Assembly: GCA_902512865.1 (NCBI GenBank)
Contig: CABXKZ010000012.1
Coordinates: 1 to 17,175 of the forward strand
Origin: an uncultured marine group I thaumarchaeote
GTDB taxonomy: Archaea > Thermoproteota > Nitrososphaeria > Nitrososphaerales > Nitrosopumilaceae
DNA: 17,175 nt
Direction of reading: 5' to 3'
Shown here piece by piece: positions 1 to 6,077 of this stretch. The first letter of the stretch is position 1. Every line of letters starts with the position of its first letter. Position numbers and translations under genes: made by a program. Under the pieces are notes generated by a model. The model made no database searches and was not told where the DNA came from. It saw only the letters and a list, made by a program, of their open reading frames with translations.

Positions 1-690
1 AGTATCACCACCTTGACCAATATTTGCAGAACAATGCATTGGGAAGACATCTTTTTTTGGCATCAAATAATTCATTACAGCGAACATGGATTTTTTCATC
101 TCTCCCGCATAATTTGTTCCACCAATCAATACAATTCGTTTTGATAAATTAATCAAAATGAAGACATTTGTTCGAGTTCCATCAATTTCAGGAATTGTTT
201 CAAAGTCGTTTAAGCATAAAATTGTAAAGTCTGGTTCGTGAGAGTCTAATTCTTCATTTGATGGTCTAACAAATAATTGCCTACAAAAGAGATTTTGCCA
301 GGCATGATCATTAATTACACGAATTGCTAATCTATTTTCTTTATCAGCCCCTACAAATCCATCAAAAACATAAAGATCTTTACCTTCTGCATGTTTTTTC
401 ATTTTTTCAAAGACAGAATTAAATTTTTCAGTTGGGAATTGTCTGTTGACATCACCCCAATCAATTGTTTCATGAGTTTCATCATCATAAATTATGTAAC
501 GGTCTTGAGGAGAACGACCAGTATATTTTCCAGTTTTTACAGATAATGAACCAGTAGAGGTTAACATACCTTCATTTGTTTCAATTGATTGTTCAACAAG
601 TTTTTTGACAGTCAAATTTCGATGGATTGAATGAGGATTTACTCCAAATTCTACTAATTGATCATATACTTTTGAAGTAGTATTAGACAT
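1..690 (-). CDS. pckA: Phosphoenolpyruvate carboxykinase (ATP-type), N-terminal 230 residues, cut by the window edge
   Basis: I translated this gene directly from the minus strand: ATG at 690-688, open to base 1, giving exactly 230 codons. The product interconverts oxaloacetate and phosphoenolpyruvate using ATP, a cytosolic gluconeogenic step. Family signatures visible are TGKYTGRSPQDRY (about residues 53-65), the GTNYAGEMKKS segment (191-201) and MPKKDVFPMHCSANIGQGGD (210-229), which in this family runs straight into the kinase P-loop. The P-loop and metal-binding residues lie outside the window, so activity cannot be judged. The start is supported by a GAGGAG ribosome-binding site ten bases upstream, unusual here because most neighbours look leaderless. 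In an autotrophic thaumarchaeon the likely role is making PEP for sugar synthesis (inference). Confidence 0.95.
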   Translation of the reverse strand, partial: MSNTTSKVYDQLVEFGVNPHSIHRNLTVKKLVEQSIETNEGMLTSTGSLSVKTGKYTGRSPQDRYIIYDDETHETIDWGDVNRQFPTEKFNSVFEKMKKHAEGKDLYVFDGFVGADKENRLAIRVINDHAWQNLFCRQLFVRPSNEELDSHEPDFTILCLNDFETIPEIDGTRTNVFILINLSKRIVLIGGTNYAGEMKKSMFAVMNYLMPKKDVFPMHCSANIGQGGDT

Positions 691-700
691 ATCAAAAATT

Positions 701-706
701 CTCCTC
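701..706 (-). promoter_or_regulatory. Strong Shine-Dalgarno site of the PEP carboxykinase gene
   Basis: On the minus strand GAGGAG lies ten bases before the ATG at 690 and can pair with the usual archaeal 16S rRNA 3' end. It fixes the start codon and implies a leadered mRNA, in contrast to the leaderless arrangement of most other starts in the window. Confidence 0.65.
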
Positions 707-744
707 AATACTATTTGTAGTCAAGGATTTTTGGGAAAAATTGA

Positions 745-754
745 ATATTATTAT
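745..754 (-). promoter_or_regulatory. Candidate TATA box for the PEP carboxykinase gene
   Basis: The minus strand reads ATAATAATAT at -64 to -55 from the ATG. A start site about 25 bases downstream would give a leader of about 30 bases, which fits the presence of a ribosome-binding site. This is pattern-based; the region is AT-rich, so confidence is modest. Confidence 0.35.
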
Positions 755-790
755 CTCTTTCTCAGATCCAATAATTTGAAACTTAGATAC

Positions 791-798
791 GTATTTAT
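791..798 (+). promoter_or_regulatory. Candidate TATA box for the L32e-L19e operon
   Basis: GTATTTAT lies at -31 to -24 relative to the L32e ATG at 822. This places the predicted transcription start at or next to the ATG, a leaderless arrangement. There is no GGAGG-like site before the ATG. Confidence 0.45.
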
Positions 799-821
799 GT
801 TAAATTTCAAAGTTTAACTCT

Positions 822-1220
822 ATGCCAATCAATAAAGAAAAACTTCAAGCAAGAGAAGAGGCTAGAGTAAGCAGACCGGAGTTTATTCGTCCAGAGAGCT
901 GGAGATATACTAGATTGGAAACTGGTTGGAGAAAACCAAAAGGAATGGATAATCATCAGAGAAAACAGAAAAGTCGTGGTCGTCCAGGATTAGTTAAAGT
1001 AGGATATGGTACACCAAAGATTGCTTACGGATTACATCCATCAGGTTATACAGATAATTTAGTACACAATGCAGGTGATTTAGATAATCTAAATCCAAAA
1101 GAAGATGGAATTAGATTTGGTCATAGTGTAGGAGCAAAAAAGAGAAGAGATATTATGAAAATTGCAATAGAAAAAAAATTCAAAGTGTTCAATGCCAGAG
1201 TGAGTCAAAATGCCAGTTAA
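822..1220 (+). CDS. rpl32e: Large-subunit ribosomal protein L32e
   Basis: Archaeal/eukaryal-specific protein of the 50S subunit with no bacterial counterpart. The 132-residue product carries the family core: WRKPKGMDNHQRK (about residues 36-48), the VGYGTPK segment (60-66), LVHNAGDLDNL (80-90) and the late AKKRRDIMKIA stretch (105-115). Its basic, Arg/Lys-rich composition fits an rRNA-binding protein. The length is typical of archaeal L32e. The gene overlaps the L19e start by 11 bases, so the two are almost certainly co-transcribed and perhaps translationally coupled. L32e and L19e are normally neighbours inside the spc ribosomal operon (L6-L32e-L19e-L18-S5); here the pair stands alone between a metabolic gene and a DNA-repair gene. 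Confidence 0.96.
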   Translation: MPINKEKLQAREEARVSRPEFIRPESWRYTRLETGWRKPKGMDNHQRKQKSRGRPGLVKVGYGTPKIAYGLHPSGYTDNLVHNAGDLDNLNPKEDGIRFGHSVGAKKRRDIMKIAIEKKFKVFNARVSQNAS

Positions 1221-1665
1221 TCTTAAAACAAAAAAGAGACTTGTCTCAAGAATTGTTGGCGTTGGTGTAAATCGTGTAAGATTTGATAATGATCACTTAG
1301 ATGATGTTGCAGATGCAATTACCAGAGATGATATTAGAAGTTTAATTACTGCAAATACAATTACAATCAAATCATTTACAGGTACATCCCATGGAAGAGC
1401 ACAAGCAAAAAGAATTCAAAAAGCAAAAAGAGGTACAAAACAAGGTTCTAAGAAAGGAAGAAAAGGTGCACGAGTTGGTAAGAAAACAGTATATGTTAAC
1501 AAGGTTCGTGCTTTAAGATATCTTCTCAAAGTATCAAAGGATCGTAAGGAAATTACAAACGAATCATTCAAAGCAATTTATAAAAAAATTGGTGGTAACA
1601 CAATAAGAAATAAAGCACATCTAAGAACTGTTATTGCAGAAGAAATTACTGTCCAAAAATCTTAG
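1210..1665 (+). CDS. rpl19e: Large-subunit ribosomal protein L19e
   Basis: Archaeal/eukaryal protein of the 50S subunit; in known structures of the family a long basic helix reaches across the subunit interface. The 151-residue sequence shows the N-terminal helical domain (LKTKKRLVSRIVGVGVNRV, about residues 5-23), the ITRDDIRSLI segment and the strongly basic middle (about residues 60-95, with GSKKGRKGARVGKK), then a C-terminal helical part with LRYLLKVSKDRKEI. The length is normal. The ATG lies inside the last codons of L32e (11-base overlap). Its TAG stop shares four bases with the stop codon of the convergent methyltransferase gene, so the 3' end of its mRNA must be antisense to that gene. 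Confidence 0.97.
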   Translation: MPVNLKTKKRLVSRIVGVGVNRVRFDNDHLDDVADAITRDDIRSLITANTITIKSFTGTSHGRAQAKRIQKAKRGTKQGSKKGRKGARVGKKTVYVNKVRALRYLLKVSKDRKEITNESFKAIYKKIGGNTIRNKAHLRTVIAEEITVQKS

Positions 1666-1961
1666 AAACAAAATAGATTTTTTTTAAAATTTGAAATTTT
1701 ATTATTATTGATTTCTAATCCTTCTTTGGATAACATATGCTTTTTTCTTTCAGTTCCATATGCATATCCGCCTACAGTTCCATCAGATTTTACAACACGA
1801 TGGCATGGAATAATAACAGGAAATGGATTGTTTTTCATTATTTGTCCTACAACTCTTTGTCCATTTTTTAAATTGATTGCTTTTGCAAGATCACCATATG
1901 TTGTTACATAACCTGTAGGAACTTGTAGTAATTTTTGATAAATTTTTTCTTCTACATTCAA
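1662..1961 (-). CDS. ogt: Short O6-alkylguanine-DNA alkyltransferase (MGMT family), C-terminal domain only
   Basis: Suicide DNA-repair protein that takes alkyl groups from O6-alkylguanine onto a cysteine. The 99-residue product is essentially the DNA-binding/active-site domain: the PTGYVTTYGDLAKAI segment (about residues 15-29), the Arg-finger helix around QRVVGQIMKNN (35-45), the active-site IPCHRV (51-56, acceptor Cys53) and DGTVGGYAYG (60-69). The N-terminal RNase H-like domain found in full-length enzymes of about 150-170 residues is missing. Alkyltransferase-like (Atl) proteins are similarly short but lack the cysteine, which is present here, so a reactive minimal enzyme is the best call. 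The start is TTG at 1961, because the family match begins at once and the nearby ATG at 1957 is out of frame. TTGA overlaps the upstream deacylase stop by four bases, indicating translational coupling. Confidence 0.88.
   Translation of the reverse strand: MNVEEKIYQKLLQVPTGYVTTYGDLAKAINLKNGQRVVGQIMKNNPFPVIIPCHRVVKSDGTVGGYAYGTERKKHMLSKEGLEINNNKISNFKKNLFCF
1678..1685 (+). terminator. Candidate poly-T terminator of the L32e-L19e transcript
   Basis: Eight consecutive T on the plus strand begin 13 bases after the L19e stop. Archaeal transcription commonly stops at such U-runs without a hairpin. The run lies inside the C-terminal coding end of the convergent methyltransferase gene, where it is read as Lys/Asn/Phe codons. 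Confidence 0.4.
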
Positions 1962-2734
1962 ATTTTAATAATCTCCAATTTTGTAGTAGAGAGAAGATCA
2001 ATTAGTGTTTGTTTGTATTTTCCTAGGCTTTTCCAGTCAAGTAAGGCAGCTTGTGCACCATTATTTTGTGTAAGTAAATGCTCAAAGAGATCAGGAGTGA
2101 GAAAGTTCAATGCATGTTTTGGCATTACAGTTCCTAGTGCATATTTACCAAAAAGTAATTCTTTTGTGAATTTTTCAGAATAATGTGTACCACCAAAACA
2201 AATAGCAAAAGGAGAGGTTCCATATGGTTTTTCAAGCGTATTTACTACCAATTGTGCTACAGCAGAACATAGAGTTTCATCATTCCATTGTAATTCAGTA
2301 GTACCAATTTCTACAAATATTGAAGGCTTTTTGAGATGAGTGGGTCCATGATGTGTAGCTTCTATAGTAATTTCAAAATCTGAAAATGATTCATGATTGT
2401 CCCAAAGTTTTTGCAAGTATCTTTTCTGCAAGTCAGGATATGGAATTGCCAATTCTTTCGAATTTCCACCAAATTTTGCCTCATCGAAATTTCCAGTACT
2501 ATGACAAGTTAGAGCAAGTGTTCCAGATTCAGCAGCATGTTTGGATAGAAAGATAAATCCACCATATTCGTATTTTTCATCTAACCAATCTGCAGAAATA
2601 GCAGGAGAATCAATTTCAATTAAATCAAAATTTTTCCCACGATATATGTCTCCATCATCATTCATATTTTGAGAGATGAATTTTGCCATATTATGCCCCG
2701 CAGGGTCATTTTTGTATGCGACCAGTAAATCCAT
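1958..2734 (-). CDS. dtdA: D-aminoacyl-tRNA deacylase, archaeal/plant DTD2 (GEK1) type
   Basis: Zinc-dependent enzyme that hydrolyses D-amino acids from mischarged tRNA and so keeps translation L-specific. With the start used here the protein has 258 residues. It begins MDLLVAYKNDPAGHNMA, the usual N-terminus of the family. Further conserved blocks are FLSKHAAESGTLALTCH (about residues 62-78), EATHHGPTHL (125-134), FVEIGTTELQW (140-150) and CFGGTHY (179-185); the His-rich motifs suit metal binding. The frame is open 14 codons further to a GTG at 2776, but the ATG at 2734 matches the family start and has a TATA-like box at -29, so I prefer it. It leads a two-gene unit with the methyltransferase (4-base TTGA overlap) and diverges from secE. 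Confidence 0.93.
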   Translation of the reverse strand: MDLLVAYKNDPAGHNMAKFISQNMNDDGDIYRGKNFDLIEIDSPAISADWLDEKYEYGGFIFLSKHAAESGTLALTCHSTGNFDEAKFGGNSKELAIPYPDLQKRYLQKLWDNHESFSDFEITIEATHHGPTHLKKPSIFVEIGTTELQWNDETLCSAVAQLVVNTLEKPYGTSPFAICFGGTHYSEKFTKELLFGKYALGTVMPKHALNFLTPDLFEHLLTQNNGAQAALLDWKSLGKYKQTLIDLLSTTKLEIIKI

Positions 2735-2755
2735 GAATAAAAGATATATTGACAC

Positions 2756-2763
2756 TTTATTAA
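2756..2763. promoter_or_regulatory. Shared TATA-like element between dtdA and secE
   Basis: The plus strand reads TTTATTAA and the minus strand TTAATAAA at the same eight bases. It is at -29 to -22 for dtdA (ATG 2734, minus) and -36 to -29 for secE (ATG 2792, plus). One nearly symmetric box may therefore serve both divergent genes, and it supports the inner start codons over the abutting GTG 2776 / TTG 2777 alternatives. Confidence 0.45.
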
Positions 2764-2791
2764 TTTCCATTATCACTTGAAACCAAAACTT

Positions 2792-2959
2792 ATGATCAAG
2801 AATATAGTTAATACTATAAAATTAACGAAGAAATCCGATAAGGAGGTTTACAAACAACATCTTAGACTAGTGTTGTTTGGTATGGCCACAGTAGGACTAC
2901 TTGGATTTGGAATTCAGTTTATCTTTGCCACAATTTCACCAGGAATGATATTCAAATAG
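2792..2959 (+). CDS. secE: Protein translocase subunit SecE (Sss1/Sec61-gamma)
   Basis: Small single-span membrane subunit that clamps the SecY channel. The 55-residue product has a basic amphipathic N-terminal part with VYKQHLRLVLFGMA (about residues 19-32) running into a hydrophobic segment (about 27-48, with VGLLGFGIQFIFATI), the standard SecE architecture of an amphipathic helix plus one C-terminal transmembrane helix. A TTG at 2777 could add five residues, but the ATG at 2792 has the better promoter spacing. The identification rests on size, topology and position: secE directly before spt5 and L11 is a widely conserved order. The sequence itself is too short and variable to be decisive. 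Confidence 0.82.
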   Translation: MIKNIVNTIKLTKKSDKEVYKQHLRLVLFGMATVGLLGFGIQFIFATISPGMIFK

Positions 2960-2968
2960 AGAGAGATA

Positions 2969-3424
2969 ATGTCCGAAGTAACTAATTCCCACTTATTTGC
3001 ACTCAGAACCACTGGAGGTCAAGAAAAGGTTGTTTTGAGACAACTTGAAGCAAAAATGAGAAGTGGAGAGTTAGAGGTTCAGTCAGTTCTAATTGTTGAA
3101 AACCTAAAAGGATATGTCGTTATTGAAGCAAATGATCCTCAGATCATGTTTATGGCAACACAAGGATTGCGACATGTAAAAGGACAATTGAGAGGAGAGT
3201 TAGAATTTAGTGAAATTGAAAATTATCTTGTAAAGAAATCTACAGTTTCAGAGTTAGCAGTTGATGGAACAGTGGAGGTTATTGGTGGACCATTCAAAGG
3301 AATGAAAGCCACAATTACAAGAGTCGATCATGATAAAGAAGAGGCAACAGTGATTTTATTGGATGCACCATATCAATTACCCGTTACAGTAGATGCAAAC
3401 TATCTAAAACCGATTGCAGCATAG
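2969..3424 (+). CDS. spt5: Transcription elongation factor Spt5 (archaeal NusG)
   Basis: Universally conserved processivity factor that binds the RNA polymerase clamp and can link transcription to the ribosome. The 151 residues show an NGN domain (about 1-88) starting with HLFALRTTGGQEKVVL (8-23), the typical opening of archaeal Spt5, with VLIVENLKGYVVIEA (40-54) and GLRHVKG (66-72). A KOW domain follows (about 99-130) with VEVIGGPFKGMKATITRVD (102-120). Length and two-domain build match archaeal Spt5. It starts nine bases after secE and is followed 36 bases later by L11, so the three form one operon. Archaeal Spt5 normally works with Spt4, whose gene is not in this window. Confidence 0.96.
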   Translation: MSEVTNSHLFALRTTGGQEKVVLRQLEAKMRSGELEVQSVLIVENLKGYVVIEANDPQIMFMATQGLRHVKGQLRGELEFSEIENYLVKKSTVSELAVDGTVEVIGGPFKGMKATITRVDHDKEEATVILLDAPYQLPVTVDANYLKPIAA

Positions 3425-3460
3425 GAAGGAATAAATCATTAAAAAAAAGAGAAATTTCAA

Positions 3461-3943
3461 ATGGGCGATAAACAAACAATTTCATCATTAGTAACAGGCG
3501 GAGAAGCTTCTGCAGGTCCACCACTTGGTCCAGCACTTGGTCCATTAGGAGTAAACATTATGGAAGTAATTGCCAAAATTAATGAAAAAACAGGTGACTT
3601 CAAAGGAATGAAAGTTCCTGTAACCGTCAGTGTTGATACAGATACAAAAGAATGGGACATTGAAGTTGGAATTCCATCAGCATCTGCACTTATACTAAAA
3701 GAAGCAAATATCACAAAAGGATCCGGCACATCAGGTACAGAATGGGTTGCAGATATTGGAATTGATGCAATCGTCAAAGTTGCAAATGTTAAACTTGAGA
3801 CATCATATGCATCAGAAATTAAATCAGTTGCAAAACAGATTATTGGTACATGTCAGTGTTTAGGCATAAAAGTAGAAGGTAAAACACCAAAAGAGATCAC
3901 TGTCGAAGTAAATGACGGCAAGTGGGATGAAAAATTAGTCTAA
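3461..3943 (+). CDS. rpl11: Large-subunit ribosomal protein L11
   Basis: Component of the 50S GTPase-associated centre at the base of the stalk, where it binds 23S rRNA next to L10. The 160-residue product carries the highly conserved GGEASAGPPLGPALGPLG block (about residues 11-28), the KINEKTGDFKGMKVPV region (39-54) and a C-terminal rRNA-binding domain containing GTCQCLGIKVEGKTPKEI (129-146). Length is typical of archaeal L11. The short spacer before it holds a purine-rich AAAAAAAAGAGAAA stretch but no clear Shine-Dalgarno site. In many archaea L1-L10-L12 would follow directly; here an opposing Lrp gene intervenes and shares the four-base CTAA double stop with this gene. Confidence 0.97.
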   Translation: MGDKQTISSLVTGGEASAGPPLGPALGPLGVNIMEVIAKINEKTGDFKGMKVPVTVSVDTDTKEWDIEVGIPSASALILKEANITKGSGTSGTEWVADIGIDAIVKVANVKLETSYASEIKSVAKQIIGTCQCLGIKVEGKTPKEITVEVNDGKWDEKLV

Positions 3944-4395
3944 CTAGATAGATATATTGGAGATTTTTCAGTTCTTTCTAATTCAACAAAAGTTTCGGTA
4001 TTTTGAATTCCATCTATTTTTCCAATTTTTTCTACCACGATAGAATGTAATTGTTCCAAATCTTCAGCCAATGCAGCAACCATCAAGTCAAATCTGCCTG
4101 TAACTTCTATAATTCTGTCAATTTCCGCAATTTTTAGTAGATTTGCATGAATGTCTGTTTTGAGCTTTGGATCTCGATTAATTCCAACATAAGCTTTAAC
4201 ACCAAATCCTAATTGGGTTTCATCAATATCTATGGTAAATTTCTTTATCATTTTCTTTTTTATCAGCCTCTTAATACGACTGTACAAAACAGATGCGTTG
4301 ATGTTTAGTTTTTTTGCCAAAAGTGGGATAGAAATACTTCCATCTTTTTTCAATTCTGATAGTAATTTGAGATCTAAATCATCTACTTTTGCCAT
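3940..4395 (-). CDS. Lrp/AsnC-family transcriptional regulator
   Basis: DNA-binding regulator of the Lrp/AsnC (feast-famine) family. The 151 residues start with a winged helix-turn-helix domain (about residues 5-55): VDDLDLKLLSELKKDGS, then the recognition segment LAKKLNINASVLYSRIKRLI (26-45). A C-terminal RAM/ligand-binding domain follows (about 65-145) with the family-typical VTGRFDLMVAAL. The ligand cannot be told from sequence. The gene is transcribed against L11 (stops overlap by four bases) and away from L1, and the 158-base spacer between it and L1 contains a nested inverted repeat that could be an operator. Family members often regulate themselves and a divergent neighbour, so control of the L1-L10 operon is a plausible inference, not shown. 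Confidence 0.93.
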   Translation of the reverse strand: MAKVDDLDLKLLSELKKDGSISIPLLAKKLNINASVLYSRIKRLIKKKMIKKFTIDIDETQLGFGVKAYVGINRDPKLKTDIHANLLKIAEIDRIIEVTGRFDLMVAALAEDLEQLHSIVVEKIGKIDGIQNTETFVELERTEKSPIYLSS

Positions 4396-4409
4396 TTCTT
4401 AAAATAAGT

Positions 4410-4466
4410 AAATTTTAGTAGTAAATGTAAGTTTTGGCAGAATAAACCAAAATTTTACTAAAATTT
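4410..4466. repeat. Nested inverted repeat in the Lrp-L1 spacer, possible operator
   Basis: Outer arms AAATTTTAGTA (4410-4420) and TACTAAAATTT (4456-4466) are perfect 11-base inverted copies. Inside them TTTTGG (4432-4437) and CCAAAA (4447-4452) form a second inverted pair around a nine-base loop. The right side also contains an imperfect palindrome at 4447-4468. The element begins 15 bases upstream of the Lrp ATG and ends 87 bases before the L1 ATG. Function is inferred from position only. Confidence 0.5.
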
Positions 4467-4553
4467 GGAAAAAGATCTATTAATTTTAGAAAAATGATGC
4501 AATAAAAAATATTTACTCTAAACGATAATAAGTAAGAGATTAAGGTTTTTGAC

Positions 4554-5210
4554 ATGGTAAGCGAGTCTGAAATAGTAACTTTAATCCAAGAAGCAAAAAA
4601 AGGTGAAAAAGAACGTAAGTTCAAAGAGTCACTAGAACTTTACATCACTTTAAAAGATATAGATGTGAAAAAAGGATTTGCATTAAACGAAGTAATTCAA
4701 CTACCAAATCAAATGTCAAAACCAGCAGCAGTTTGTGTAATGGCAACAGGAGATATGGGACTAAAAGCAAAAGATGCAAAAGCAGATGAAGTAATGGATA
4801 ACGATGGATTAGACAAATTAGCACAGGACAAAAGAGCCTCTAGAAAATTTATCAATAAATATGATTTCTTTTTAGCAGATACAAAACTCATGCCACTAGT
4901 AGGTAAATCACTAGGACAACTTTTAGGACCTAGAGGCAAAATGCCAACACCAGTTCCATTTAATGCACCTATTGAATCATTTCTTAGTAGATTTAAGACC
5001 TCAATTAGAGTAAGAGTAAAAAATTCACTTTCAATTACATGTAAAGTAGGGGATGTTACAATGGATGAACATCAAGTAGCTGCAAATGCAATTGCAATAA
5101 TTAACAATTTGTCCACAAAACTTCCAAATGGGAATAAAAATATTAGAAAATATATGATTAAAACAACTATGGGAAAAGCAATCAAATTAGAACATAAGGT
5201 GACAAAATAA
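4554..5210 (+). CDS. rpl1: Large-subunit ribosomal protein L1
   Basis: Forms the L1 stalk of the 50S subunit that moves with E-site tRNA. The 218-residue product shows the normal two-domain sequence: LYITLKDIDVKKGFALNEVI (about residues 29-48), domain II with FFLADTKLMPLVGKSLGQLL (104-123), the hallmark GPRGKMPTPVP (125-135), and a return to domain I with VRVKNSLSITCKVGDV (152-167). In Methanococcus L1 is known to repress translation of its own L1-L10-L12 mRNA; whether the leader or first codons here form such a site cannot be decided by eye. The last base of the stop codon is the A of the L10 ATG (TAATG), implying coupled translation. Confidence 0.97.
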   Translation: MVSESEIVTLIQEAKKGEKERKFKESLELYITLKDIDVKKGFALNEVIQLPNQMSKPAAVCVMATGDMGLKAKDAKADEVMDNDGLDKLAQDKRASRKFINKYDFFLADTKLMPLVGKSLGQLLGPRGKMPTPVPFNAPIESFLSRFKTSIRVRVKNSLSITCKVGDVTMDEHQVAANAIAIINNLSTKLPNGNKNIRKYMIKTTMGKAIKLEHKVTK

Positions 5211-6076
5211 TGCACGAAAATAGAACAACATATCCAAAAAAGAAAACACAGATGTATCAACAACTACAAGAGCTTCCAAAAAAATATAGTGTCTTAGCAC
5301 TTGTAAGAATGGAAAAAGTTAGAGGTTCACAATTACTTCCACTAAGAAAAAAACTTCAAGGTGAGGTAGAAATTGTTAGTATTAAAGATAAAGTAGCAAA
5401 ACTTGCTTTTGAAAAAGCGGGAATTACTGGAGTAGACAAATTATCTGAAAAAATAACAGGTCAATGTGTTTTCATGTTTACAAACATGTCACCATTCAAA
5501 CTTAACGTTCTATTAGGAAAAAACAAGGTAATGCTATTTGCAAGAGGTGGCGATACTGCAAGCATGGATGTTGTAATTCCACCAAAGAATACCGGAATTG
5601 CACCAGGACCAATGTTAACTGACTTTAAAGAAAATAACATTCCAACGAAGATTGACCAAGGTACAATCTGGATAATGAAAGAGACCATACCAGTAAAGAA
5701 AGGTGGTCAAATATCTGAGAAACTTGCTGGACTTTTGACTAAACTAGACATTAAAGCAATTGAGGCAGGCATTGTTTTGAATTCAGCATTAGAAAATGGA
5801 TTAGTGTATGAACAAGAAGAGATGATTATTGACCTTGAGAAATTCAGAAATGATTTGGCCCAAGCACATCAACAAGCAATTTCACTTTCAATTGAGGCAG
5901 CATACATCACTGCAGATAATATTGAACAAGTATTGGCAAAAGCAGCTCAATCTGCACGTTCAGTTTCAACTGAAGCAGGATATCTAACTGAAGATACAAA
6001 AGAGCAAGTTTTACAAAAAGCACATGGTCAAGCCCAAGGCGTGGCCTCAAAAGCAAAAGACTACTCACCATCTTAA
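5210..6076 (+). CDS. rpl10: Large-subunit ribosomal protein L10 (P0 homologue), lacking the acidic tail
   Basis: Base of the ribosomal stalk: binds 23S rRNA next to L11 and carries L12 dimers. The 288 residues contain the rRNA-binding domain (about 1-110) and the archaeal/eukaryal insertion domain (about 110-185) with the GIAPGPMLTDFK (129-140) and IDQGTIWI (148-155) signatures. From about 208 to 286 the spine consists of three roughly 26-residue repeats, clearest in DNIEQVLAKAAQSARSVS versus DTKEQVLQKAHGQAQGVA, which correspond to the helices that bind three L12 dimers in archaea. The protein ends at AKDYSPS: the Glu/Lys-rich hinge and terminal GLxxLFG tail present in most archaeal P0 proteins, and in L12 here, are absent. 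The gene begins on the last base of the L1 stop. Confidence 0.96.
   Translation: MHENRTTYPKKKTQMYQQLQELPKKYSVLALVRMEKVRGSQLLPLRKKLQGEVEIVSIKDKVAKLAFEKAGITGVDKLSEKITGQCVFMFTNMSPFKLNVLLGKNKVMLFARGGDTASMDVVIPPKNTGIAPGPMLTDFKENNIPTKIDQGTIWIMKETIPVKKGGQISEKLAGLLTKLDIKAIEAGIVLNSALENGLVYEQEEMIIDLEKFRNDLAQAHQQAISLSIEAAYITADNIEQVLAKAAQSARSVSTEAGYLTEDTKEQVLQKAHGQAQGVASKAKDYSPS
5831..6067 (+). repeat. Three protein-level repeats in L10, predicted L12-dimer binding helices
   Basis: Residues 208-234, 235-260 and 261-286 of L10 align as three copies with the pattern (D/E)xxxEQVLxKAxxxAxxxxxEAxYxT. The second and third copies are closest; the first is diverged. Archaeal L10 is known to bind three L12 dimers through such consecutive helices. 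Confidence 0.75.
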
Positions 6077-6077
6077 A

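Noticed and set aside
1708..2183. Plus-strand open frames opposite the methyltransferase and deacylase
   Set aside because: Both are shadows of well-identified genes on the other strand; their translations are low-complexity and Phe/Cys-rich.
3457..3777. 106-codon minus-strand frame opposite L11
   Set aside because: Ser/Pro/Thr-rich product of the reverse of a highly conserved ribosomal gene, with no promoter or family character.
4554..4620. L1 mRNA autoregulatory binding site like that of Methanococcus
   Set aside because: Expected from related operons, but I could not identify a convincing 23S-like stem and asymmetric loop by eye, so I do not annotate it.
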